This document shows positions 1-5,978 of a DNA stretch of 6,741 bases, one piece after another. Source of the DNA: a bacterium. Its GTDB lineage: Bacteria; Auribacterota; UBA3054. The position numbers and the translations under genes are program-made. How positions within the stretch are numbered: the first letter of the stretch is position 1; each line of letters starts with the position of its first letter. The stretch covers positions 1-6,741 of the forward strand of contig JAFSWV010000115.1 of NCBI GenBank assembly GCA_017444325.1, written 5' to 3'. The notes under the pieces were generated by a model. The model was not told the DNA's origin, did no database searches, and saw nothing but the letters and a program-made list of their open reading frames with translations.

Positions 1-17
1 CAGTTCAAAGAGATTTT

Positions 18-1694
18 TTATTGAACCAGGAACACGCGAAAACCGGCTTGATTGCTGGTGTTGGCAAAGGGTCTGTCACCGTTGCTGCAGTAAGCAGAGC
101 GGCAGGTGATGCCGGTGTTATTATTCCAGGCCCCGCCACGTTGTCTACGGCTGCTTCCATTGCTTAAGCCTTTCGGATCGACTGCATTTCCACCGTACTC
201 TCCAGACCAATCCAGGCACCACTCATACACGTTGCCGTGCATGTCGTACAATCCCCAGGCATTGGGAAGATAAGAGCCGACGGTGGTGTGCTGACTATAT
301 CCGCCTTTTCCATCGCTTTTGTCGTAACCGTAGCGGCCGACTTCATTCATGTTCGCATCTTCGTTTGTGCTGGTTAGATTCTTTCCGCTGTTCAAAGCTG
401 TGGTCGTTCCCGCCCTGCAGGCGAACTCCCACTGCGCTTCCGTGGGAAGGTCAAAGCTTAAACCGGTTTTGGCGCGCAGAATGCCGAAGAAGGAGGTCCC
501 GTCAACTTCGTTGTTAGCAGGCCAGCCAGCGCCTTTATCCGTTCCGCGGAGCATGTTGTATGAAACTCTTTCCACCGGCCTGGCATCTCCTTGATGCTCA
601 GAAGGGGTCGAGCCAGTGACCAATTCATACTGTTTCTGGGTCACCTCGAAAACGCCGGCATAGAACGGCTTCGTCAACGTCACTTTGTGCTGAGTTTCAT
701 TGTCCTTTCTTCCCACTTCGCCTTGAGGGCTTCCCATAATATATGTTCCTGCGGGAATCAGACGCATGACCATTTTAGTGGTCTTGTAGTCGTCACTCCA
801 GCCGCCAGATGGCACGTCACTGAGATAGCTTACAGGATAACTTGCGGCTCCTGTCCCGCCCGAAAGGTCTATGACCAGGTAATTACTTGCGCTGGAGATC
901 GCCGTCGCTTCAACTTTGACTTTGAAATTGTTGACTTTGGTGGAATAAAAACTTTCATCCGGCGTCCAGACGACTTCGTGTGTTCCGGCGCTGCAGAAGG
1001 TCTCGTTAAGGTTGGCAACTGACAAATGAAGCTCTCCCCTGTCCTGAAGATCGAATACAGTCGTGCCGTCATCCGTAGAGCCGTAGAACTTAACATCATA
1101 GATCGTGTTCGCGGCCGGGGTCACAGTATAGGTTATCGCTACGTCTCTGGTGAACGGCAGCATTTGCTGGAAAGCGACTCCGCTTACAACGTCGGCTTTG
1201 GCGCCGATGGCAGAAACAGACACAAGCGCCAAAATTGCAATGAGAGCTTTAACGCGCTTGCGAAGGAAGAGCGCGCCGGCAATGACTAGCAAAGCCAAAA
1301 TTGCCGGTTCGGGCAGGATCGTAACAGAGCGTGAAAGCGATTTAGTTTCATACGAGCTGACGACCGTTTCCGTTATGGTGTAGGTGTCGTTCTTCGGCAG
1401 ATCGGAAGCGGTGTAATCCCAGGTCGCATATCCTTCCACAGCCGTTCCGCTGTTGTTGGAAAAGATCGCGGCAGTCTTGGTTGAATCCGACTGATCGACC
1501 GCGCCGATAGTTAAGGAAACGGGAGTCCCGTCCGCCAAAGCGCTGCTGTAATACAAAGAATCGGTCGGACGTAAAAGGAAAGAAGCTTGTGTAAGCTCGC
1601 TTCCGTCGAAGCTGCCGGCCTGAGACCAGGCTTCGTCACAGAGCGCCGTCACGCAAAGAAGCGCGACAATGCTAAATAGAATCGCTTTTTTCAT
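18..1694 (-). CDS. Secreted SUMF1/FGE-like domain protein with internal PEP-CTERM motif
   Basis: The protein has 558 residues. Residues 1-24 form a signal peptide (MKK, then a hydrophobic core, likely cleaved near AWS/QA). A Ser/Thr-rich, beta-type domain with no recognised family follows to about 125. A PEP-CTERM-like segment comes next (LPEPAILALL from 127, basic RKR at 145-147). Directly after it is a second signal-peptide-like stretch (148-167, ending AKA). A beta-rich linker spans about 168-300, and a SUMF1/FGE-type C-type-lectin fold spans about 308-558, with family motifs IPAGTYIMGS, LPTEAQWEFACRAG, GLYDMHGNVYEWC, RQRGGAW and a terminal GFRV. The Cys pair that binds copper in true formylglycine-generating enzymes is not visible after the RGGAW motif, so sulfatase maturation is doubtful; a binding or structural role at the cell surface is possible. 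The start is supported by AGGAGA six bases upstream (1701-1706, minus strand). It is transcribed divergently from the trp operon with no evident link. The SUMF1 fold is confident; the function is unknown. Confidence 0.9.
   Translation of the reverse strand: MKKAILFSIVALLCVTALCDEAWSQAGSFDGSELTQASFLLRPTDSLYYSSALADGTPVSLTIGAVDQSDSTKTAAIFSNNSGTAVEGYATWDYTASDLPKNDTYTITETVVSSYETKSLSRSVTILPEPAILALLVIAGALFLRKRVKALIAILALVSVSAIGAKADVVSGVAFQQMLPFTRDVAITYTVTPAANTIYDVKFYGSTDDGTTVFDLQDRGELHLSVANLNETFCSAGTHEVVWTPDESFYSTKVNNFKVKVEATAISSASNYLVIDLSGGTGAASYPVSYLSDVPSGGWSDDYKTTKMVMRLIPAGTYIMGSPQGEVGRKDNETQHKVTLTKPFYAGVFEVTQKQYELVTGSTPSEHQGDARPVERVSYNMLRGTDKGAGWPANNEVDGTSFFGILRAKTGLSFDLPTEAQWEFACRAGTTTALNSGKNLTSTNEDANMNEVGRYGYDKSDGKGGYSQHTTVGSYLPNAWGLYDMHGNVYEWCLDWSGEYGGNAVDPKGLSNGSSRRQRGGAWNNNTGITCRSAYCSNGDRPFANTSNQAGFRVFLVQ
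1185..1319 (-). other. Internal PEP-CTERM motif followed by a second signal-peptide-like segment
   Basis: This covers residues 126-170 of the SUMF1-domain protein. The first half has the three parts of a PEP-CTERM exosortase signal: Pro-Glu-Pro (128-130), a hydrophobic helix (131-144) and a basic cluster RKR (145-147). Such signals normally end a protein. Here the frame continues into K-A-L-I-A-I-L-A-L and on to an AKA signal-peptidase-like site at about 165-167. Codon 148 is GTT and no ATG lies at the junction, so a separate downstream start is not obvious. The layout suggests two secreted-protein genes fused end to start. Confidence 0.7.
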
Positions 1695-1886
1695 TATTTC
1701 TCTCCTAAAGGTTATATGGTTTCAGGTTGTACCTCGAATTCGCCGTTTGCATTATGGAAATACAATGTGGTTTAATTAAATACAGCACAATATTTTATCA
1801 AAAAGTCAAAAAAAAGCAACGATTTAGAAAAATTTCATTGTTTATGCGGATTTTGAGGGGCGCTTGCGATGCTTGGCAAAGCCCAC
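1695..1886. other. AT-rich divergent intergenic region
   Basis: This separates the minus-strand SUMF1-domain gene from the plus-strand trp operon. It is AT-rich, with A-tracts around 1798-1836, and has no credible coding frame. It must carry the SUMF1 gene's promoter. A minus-strand TTGACT lies at 1804-1809, but no good -10 sits at the normal distance, so I do not call that promoter. No palindrome resembling the enterobacterial TrpR operator was seen. Confidence 0.6.
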
Positions 1887-1915
1887 TTGCAAATTAAAAA
1901 GATAAGTGCTAACAT
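1887..1915 (+). promoter_or_regulatory. Probable sigma70-type promoter of the trp operon
   Basis: TTGCAA (1887-1892) and TAACAT (1910-1915) are separated by exactly 17 bases. Each matches four of six consensus positions. A TGC immediately before the -10 (1907-1909) gives an extended -10 element. Transcription would start near 1922, leaving about 24 bases before the leader-peptide ATG. This is a prediction from sequence; its position just upstream of the leader peptide is the best support. Confidence 0.6.
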
Positions 1916-1945
1916 TTTCGGCGAACAATCGAGGAAAAATTCTTC

Positions 1946-2023
1946 ATGAACACTAAAATGAACTTCTGGTGGTGGTACGCTTTTACCGGGCTTTTTCAAG
2001 CCGGGACGTTTCCTCGTAGCTGA
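1946..2023 (+). CDS. trpL: trp operon leader peptide (Trp-Trp-Trp)
   Basis: This is a short frame of 25 codons plus TGA that begins MNTKMNFWWWYAFTG. Three consecutive TGG codons occupy 1967-1975, followed by Tyr. Trp is rare in proteins, and a Trp run in a tiny frame between a promoter and a terminator upstream of trpE is the hallmark of a trp leader peptide. GAGG at 1931-1934 lies 11 bases before the ATG and can serve as the ribosome binding site. A second in-frame ATG at 1958 is less well placed. The peptide itself is presumably disposable; what matters is where the ribosome stalls when charged tRNA-Trp is scarce. The frame also contains four Phe codons, which may be incidental. Translation is inferred. 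Confidence 0.9.
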   Translation: MNTKMNFWWWYAFTGLFQAGTFPRS

Positions 2024-2042
2024 AAGCGTACACTGAGAAGTT
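1961..2042 (+). promoter_or_regulatory. trpL: Attenuator 1:2 fold (anti-antiterminator)
   Basis: This is a nested RNA fold across the leader peptide. An outer 7-bp helix pairs 1961-1967 with 2036-2042 exactly. A second helix pairs 1975-1983 with 2023-2031 exactly (GTACGCTTT with AAAGCGTAC) and extends by a U-G and an A-U pair to 1985/2021. The inner hairpin pairs 1986-1993 with 1998-2004 around one bulged G (1988). The Trp codons lie on the 5' side, largely in the internal loop between the outer two helices, so a ribosome there would open the fold. When formed, it holds 1990-2005 away from the terminator. Pairings were found by eye; stability was not computed. Confidence 0.7.
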
Positions 2043-2070
2043 GAAGCAAGAGGGCCCCGCTTGAAAAAGC
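1990..2070 (+). promoter_or_regulatory. trpL: Attenuator 2:3 antiterminator pairing
   Basis: GCTTTTTCAAGC at 1990-2001 is the exact reverse complement of GCTTGAAAAAGC at 2059-2070. After one C-C mismatch the helix continues with three G-C pairs (2003-2005 with 2055-2057), giving 15 pairs over 16 positions. The target covers the inner 5' arm, the whole loop and the first bases of the 3' arm of the terminator, so both structures cannot exist together. A ribosome stalled on the TGG codons would reach only to about 1980-1986 and leave this strand free. Confidence 0.8.
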
Positions 2071-2088
2071 GGGGCCCTCTTCTTTTTT
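2048..2088 (+). terminator. Intrinsic terminator of the trp attenuator (3:4 hairpin)
   Basis: A perfect 15-bp stem pairs 2048-2062 with 2067-2081, with ten G-C pairs and a GAAA tetraloop (2063-2066). It is followed by TCTTTTTT (2081-2088). It stands 25 bases after the leader-peptide stop and ends 25 bases before trpE. A strong terminator between a promoter and its first structural gene makes sense only as a conditional one, which fits the leader peptide and the competing pairing upstream. Confidence 0.95.
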
Positions 2089-2113
2089 CGCTTAACCTTA
2101 AACCTAAAATAAA

Positions 2114-3601
2114 ATGAAACCAAGTTTTGATGAATTCGCAAAGATGGGAACCGGGAGTGAATATGTTCCGGTTTACCGGGAGTTCCTGGCCGACCTGGAG
2201 ACGCCGGTCTCGGTGCTTCGCCGTTTCGCGGAAGAAAAGCACGTTTTCCTGCTTGAGTCCGTGGAAGGCGGCGAGCGCTTCGGGCGCTACTCCATTATAG
2301 GCGTCAATCCTTACGGGATCTTCACCGTCGAGGACGGGCAGGCTTACCTTTCTTCGCCTGGCAAACCGAAAGAAGCTCTGGGTGAAAAAGGCAAGGGCTT
2401 CTTCGCCTTGCGCGAACTTGTGAAAGAAGCCAAGGCTCTGACTTACCCCGGCCTTCCTCCCCTTTTCGGCGGCGCCGTCGGCAGCCTCGACTATGAAGTT
2501 GTCAGCGAATTCGAAAAGATCCCGCTGCGCGGGAAAAAGGAAGACAGACCGGAAGCGCTCTTCATGCTGACAAGGGAAATGATAATTTTCGACACCATGA
2601 AGCACACCGTCATGATCGTCGTCTCCGTCAGGAAAAGAGACTACAAAGACGCCGAGAGCGCCTACAGATACGCGGAAGAAAGGATAACCGCGATCAGGGA
2701 GCGCATGACGGCGCCGCTGCCCCCTTCCGAACTGGAGCCGGAAGTCACCAAGTCCGATGAGATCAAGCTAGAAAGCAACATGACGAAAGAGGATTACTGC
2801 GAGGCCGTTGAGAGAGCGAAAGAGCTGATCTCGGAGGGCGAAGTGATCCAGGTCGTGCCGGCCCAGAAATTCTCCGCTCCCGCCCCGAAGAACAGTTTCC
2901 AGATCTACCGCGCGCTGCGCCTCATCAATCCTTCGCCTTACCTTTTCTACATCAAGAACGGCGATCGCATCCTGATTGGCTCCTCCCCGGAAACGATGGT
3001 GAAGCTGGAGAACGGCACGGCGGCCATCCGCCCGATCGCCGGCACGAGGCCCAGAGGAGCTGATCAAAAGGAAGACACGCTTTTGGCGGACGAACTCTTA
3101 AAAGACGAAAAGGAGCGCGCCGAGCACTTAATGCTGGTGGACCTTGGCAGAAACGACCTCGGCCGCCTCGCCATGCCGGGCAGCGTGCAGGTGAAGAGCT
3201 TCATGCAAGTCGAGCGCTACTCCCACGTCATGCACCTCGTCTCCAACATCGAGGCGGAACTGAAGCCGGAATACGACGCCTTCGACCTGGTCGCCAGCTC
3301 CTTCCCGGCCGGCACGCTGTCTGGCGCGCCCAAGATCCGCGCGATGGAGATCATTTCCGAGCTCGAGCCGGAGAGAAGGGGCGCCTACGGCGGCGCTGTC
3401 GGCTACTTCAGCTCGACGGGCAACATGGACCTTGCCATCACTATAAGAACGCTGGAAATTAAAGGCGGAACGCTCTCCTTCGGAGTGGGCGCCGGCGTCG
3501 TGGCCGATTCCGTGCCGGAAAACGAATATAGAGAAACGCTGAACAAAGCCGGGGCGATCATGAAAGCCTTGCGCTTCGTAAGCCAGGGACTTTCGCTCTA
3601 A
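2114..3601 (+). CDS. trpE: Anthranilate synthase component I
   Basis: This enzyme converts chorismate to anthranilate using ammonia from TrpG, the first committed step to tryptophan. It has 495 residues, a normal length. The N-terminal domain has VPVYREFLADLETPVS (18-33) and LLES (46-49), a motif tied to tryptophan feedback binding in TrpE, so allosteric inhibition is likely kept. The C-terminal chorismate-binding domain has IRPIAGTRPRG (305-315), the run containing DLGRNDLGR (343-351), FPAGTLSGAPKIRAMEII (397-414), the GAYGGAVGY region (423-431) and GVGAGVVADSVPENEYRET (457-475). The PAGTLSGAPK form and its place beside trpG favour TrpE over PabB. The start fits family N-termini, but the bases upstream (CCTAAAATAAA) contain no Shine-Dalgarno sequence, unlike the other trp genes here. 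The gene lies immediately after the attenuator. Confidence 0.97.
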   Translation: MKPSFDEFAKMGTGSEYVPVYREFLADLETPVSVLRRFAEEKHVFLLESVEGGERFGRYSIIGVNPYGIFTVEDGQAYLSSPGKPKEALGEKGKGFFALRELVKEAKALTYPGLPPLFGGAVGSLDYEVVSEFEKIPLRGKKEDRPEALFMLTREMIIFDTMKHTVMIVVSVRKRDYKDAESAYRYAEERITAIRERMTAPLPPSELEPEVTKSDEIKLESNMTKEDYCEAVERAKELISEGEVIQVVPAQKFSAPAPKNSFQIYRALRLINPSPYLFYIKNGDRILIGSSPETMVKLENGTAAIRPIAGTRPRGADQKEDTLLADELLKDEKERAEHLMLVDLGRNDLGRLAMPGSVQVKSFMQVERYSHVMHLVSNIEAELKPEYDAFDLVASSFPAGTLSGAPKIRAMEIISELEPERRGAYGGAVGYFSSTGNMDLAITIRTLEIKGGTLSFGVGAGVVADSVPENEYRETLNKAGAIMKALRFVSQGLSL

Positions 3602-3610
3602 GGAGAAATT

Positions 3611-4186
3611 ATGATCTTCATATTAGACAACTACGATTCCTTCACCTACAATCTGGCGCAGTATTTTCAAATGCTGGGCGAAACCGTGGTGGTGAAGCGC
3701 AACGACGAAGTGACGCCCGAAGAAGTCTTGAGTTCCGGTTTATCTGGCCTCGTGCTCTCCCCGGGCCCCGGGCGCCCGGAAGCCGCCGGCATCATGCCGA
3801 AACTCATCCCAATGATCAATGACCTTCCGACGCTGGGCGTCTGCTTAGGCCACCAGGCCATCGGCTACTGTATGGGCGGAGAAATAGTGCGGGCTGGTAA
3901 ACTCATGCACGGGAAGCTTTCCCCTATCACGCACAACGGGCTCGACATCTTCCAGGGCATCCCGCAGCAGACGAAAGTCGTACGCTACCACTCGCTGGTC
4001 ATAAAAAGGGAGACGCTGCCGGAATGTCTGGAAATAACGGCGGAATCCGACGACGGCGAGATCATGGGCATCCGCCACAAGACCAAACCTATTTTCGGCA
4101 TCCAGTATCACCCGGAATCGATCCTGACGACGACTGGCAAGCGCCAGCTGAAAAACTTTTTGGAAATCATCAACAGGGAGAAATAA
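3611..4186 (+). CDS. trpG: Anthranilate synthase component II, glutamine amidotransferase
   Basis: This is a class I glutamine amidotransferase of 191 residues that releases ammonia from glutamine for TrpE. The catalytic triad is visible: Cys78 in GVCLGHQ, and His167 and Glu169 in QYHPES. The oxyanion-loop motif LSPGPG is at 49-54, and the N-terminus DNYDSFTYNL is typical. It is a stand-alone subunit, not fused to TrpE or TrpD. AAGGAGA (3600-3606) overlaps the trpE stop codon and lies four bases before the ATG, so the two subunits are probably translated in step. PabA is very similar and some bacteria share one protein for both pathways; the operon position makes the TrpG role clear but does not exclude dual use. 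Confidence 0.96.
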   Translation: MIFILDNYDSFTYNLAQYFQMLGETVVVKRNDEVTPEEVLSSGLSGLVLSPGPGRPEAAGIMPKLIPMINDLPTLGVCLGHQAIGYCMGGEIVRAGKLMHGKLSPITHNGLDIFQGIPQQTKVVRYHSLVIKRETLPECLEITAESDDGEIMGIRHKTKPIFGIQYHPESILTTTGKRQLKNFLEIINREK

Positions 4187-4189
4187 ATC

Positions 4190-5203
4190 ATGCTGAACAA
4201 AGAAATAAACAAGGCTCTGGCGAAAGAAAATTTCAGCGCCGAGGAAATGGAAGAGATCCTCTCTAAACTGGCTTCCAAAACGGAGAGCGCAGAGCAGATG
4301 GCGGCTTTCCTCATCGCTTTGCGCGCCAAAGGCGAAACGGTCGAAGAACTGACCGGCGCGGCGCGCTTTTTGAGGCGCAAAGGGCAGTTCATCGACACAG
4401 GCGCCGCGGAAGTAATGGACATCGTGGGCACGGGCGGCGACGAATCGTATTCCTTCAACATCAGCACGACCTCCTCTTTCGTGGCGGCCGGCGCCGGCGT
4501 CATCGTCGCCAAGCACGGCAACCGCTCCGTTTCCTCTAAGTGCGGCGCGGCGGACGTGCTCCAGGCCCTGGGCTTCAACCTTGAGACGCCCCCGGAAAAC
4601 ATGGAGGAAAGCATCCGCGAGAATAGAATAGGCTTCCTTTTCGCCCAGCGCATGCACCCGATCCTCGGCAACGTGGCGCCGCTTAGAAAAGCCCTGGGCG
4701 TCAGGACGATCTTCAACATGATAGGCCCGCTTACCAACCCGGCCGGCGCGACTACGCAGCTGACGGGCGTTTACAACGGCGCCATCACGGAGCTGGTAGC
4801 CGGAGCGCTGAAAGAGCTCGGCGTGAAACGCGCCATGGTCGTGCATAGTGAGGACGGCATGGACGAGATCAGCTGCAACGTTCCCACGCGCGTCTCCGAA
4901 CTGAAAGACGGTCTCATCAGCACTTACGATCTCGAACCTTCCCTCTACCTCGAGAACTTCGAGGGCGGAGAGATCGGCGGCGGCACACCCACTGAAAACG
5001 CTAAGATCCTGCTCGACGTGCTGGAGGGCAAGGACCAGGGCGCAAACAGGGCCGTGACGCTCATCAATTCCGGCGCGGCCATCTACATCTACGGTCTGGC
5101 CAAAGATCTTCGTGAGGGCGTTAAGATGGCGGAAGAATCCATCGACAAGGGCCTGGCCAGACAAAAACTCGACGAACTCGTAGCCGCCAGCAAAAATGCG
5201 TGA
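4190..5203 (+). CDS. trpD: Anthranilate phosphoribosyltransferase
   Basis: This enzyme transfers phosphoribose from PRPP to anthranilate. It has 337 residues, the usual length. An N-terminal helical domain (about 1-70) precedes the nucleoside-phosphorylase-type domain. Key motifs are GTGGD (80-84, PRPP diphosphate loop), SFNISTTSS (88-96), KHGNRSVSSKCGAADVLQAL (108-127, anthranilate and PRPP contacts), GPLTNP (179-184) and VVHSEDGMDEIS (217-228, with the metal-binding acidic pair DE at 225-226). It begins three bases after trpG, with AGGGAG (4175-4180) nine bases ahead, and overlaps trpC by 8 nt. All expected residues appear present. A long antisense frame across this gene is a codon-bias shadow. 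Confidence 0.97.
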   Translation: MLNKEINKALAKENFSAEEMEEILSKLASKTESAEQMAAFLIALRAKGETVEELTGAARFLRRKGQFIDTGAAEVMDIVGTGGDESYSFNISTTSSFVAAGAGVIVAKHGNRSVSSKCGAADVLQALGFNLETPPENMEESIRENRIGFLFAQRMHPILGNVAPLRKALGVRTIFNMIGPLTNPAGATTQLTGVYNGAITELVAGALKELGVKRAMVVHSEDGMDEISCNVPTRVSELKDGLISTYDLEPSLYLENFEGGEIGGGTPTENAKILLDVLEGKDQGANRAVTLINSGAAIYIYGLAKDLREGVKMAEESIDKGLARQKLDELVAASKNA

Positions 5204-5978
5204 CATTCTCTTGGAAATAGCCGCAAGATCGGCTCAAGACCTCAAGGCGAAAAAGGCCGCGCTTCCCGAAGCGGAATTGATAAAAGCTATAGAGAAGCGG
5301 GAAAGACAGCCGCTTTCGCTCTACGCCGCTCTGAAAAGAGAGGGCGTCTCCGTCATCGCGGAAATAAAAAAGGCCTCGCCGAGCAAGGGAATGATCAAAG
5401 CCGATCTCGACCCCATTAGTTTCGCCAAAATTTACAGCGCCAACGGCGCGGCGGCTATCTCCGTCCTGACGGAAGAGAACTACTTCTTAGGCTCTATGGA
5501 CATTCTGAAAACGGTCCGCAAAGTGGCTGACCTTCCCATTCTGAGAAAGGACTTCATCTTCAACCGCTACCAGGTCCTGGAGGCCGCGGCGGCCGGCGCC
5601 GACGCCATTCTGCTCATCGCTTCGCTTCTTAGCGACGACGCGCTCCTTAAAGAGCTCTTTAAGCTTACGCACGAACTGGGTATGGAAGCGCTTTGCGAAG
5701 CGCACACCAAAGAAGAAGCGCAGCGCTTATCCGATCTCGGCGCGAAAGTTATCGGCGTGAATTGCCGCGACCTCAGGACCTTCCAGGTCTTCCCGGAAAA
5801 GTCGGAAGCGGTCATAGAGACGCTGCCGAAAGAGATCGCGAAAGTGGCGGAGAGCGGTTTAAAAACGCCTGCCGACCTTAAACTATACCCTGCCGCCGAC
5901 GCTTTTCTGATCGGCGAAACTTTCGTCAGGGCAAATGATCCCGGCGCAGCCTTGAGAGGTTTTGTCAATGGCCGCTAA
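5196..5978 (+). CDS. trpC: Indole-3-glycerol phosphate synthase
   Basis: This TIM-barrel enzyme closes the indole ring, turning CdRP into indole-3-glycerol phosphate with loss of CO2 and water. It has 260 residues and is monofunctional, not fused to TrpF. Family residues are in place: Glu56 and Lys58 in AEIKKASPSKG (55-65), Lys118 in LRKDF (116-120, the general acid), Glu168 in CEAH (usually VEVH), Asn189 in GVNCRDL (187-193), Glu219-Ser220 in AESG, and the phosphate-binding GETFVR (240-245). The first 45 residues form the extra N-terminal helical region of the family. The ATG lies inside the end of trpD (8-nt overlap, ATGCGTGA), which suggests translational coupling. The Cys after Asn189 is a mild departure; nothing suggests loss of activity. 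Confidence 0.97.
   Translation: MRDILLEIAARSAQDLKAKKAALPEAELIKAIEKRERQPLSLYAALKREGVSVIAEIKKASPSKGMIKADLDPISFAKIYSANGAAAISVLTEENYFLGSMDILKTVRKVADLPILRKDFIFNRYQVLEAAAAGADAILLIASLLSDDALLKELFKLTHELGMEALCEAHTKEEAQRLSDLGAKVIGVNCRDLRTFQVFPEKSEAVIETLPKEIAKVAESGLKTPADLKLYPAADAFLIGETFVRANDPGAALRGFVNGR
5954..5959 (+). promoter_or_regulatory. Ribosome binding site that decides the trpF start
   Basis: GAGAGG lies eight bases before ATG 5968 but only two before the in-frame TTG at 5962. The spacing therefore favours ATG 5968 (protein starting MAAKFVKICG) over a start at TTG. It lies inside the end of trpC. Confidence 0.7.

Noticed and set aside
3..26. GTTCAA/TTGAAC inverted repeat at the end of the SUMF1-domain gene
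   Set aside because: The stem is six AT-rich pairs with a large loop, overlaps the end of the coding region, and the window ends before any T-tract could be seen, so a terminator cannot be supported.
1804..1809. Minus-strand TTGACT as a -35 for the SUMF1-domain gene
   Set aside because: No convincing -10 hexamer lies 16-18 bases downstream; the region is AT-rich enough for chance matches.
1864..1879. TTGC-8-GCAA inverted repeat just upstream of the trp -35
   Set aside because: Four-base arms are expected by chance, and the repeat does not overlap the promoter elements, so it is not called an operator.
1835..2605. Minus-strand frame of 256 codons across the leader and the start of trpE
   Set aside because: It runs through the terminator hairpin and antisense to trpE, has no recognisable domain, and reads as a shadow.
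3845..5206. Long minus-strand open frame of 453 codons opposite trpG and trpD
   Set aside because: It lies fully antisense to two genes with intact catalytic motifs, is low in recognisable domains, and is the kind of frame produced by GC-biased third codon positions.
5962..5967. TTG at 5962 as the start of trpF
   Set aside because: It would leave only two bases after GAGAGG, while ATG 5968 has normal spacing and gives the usual TrpF N-terminus.
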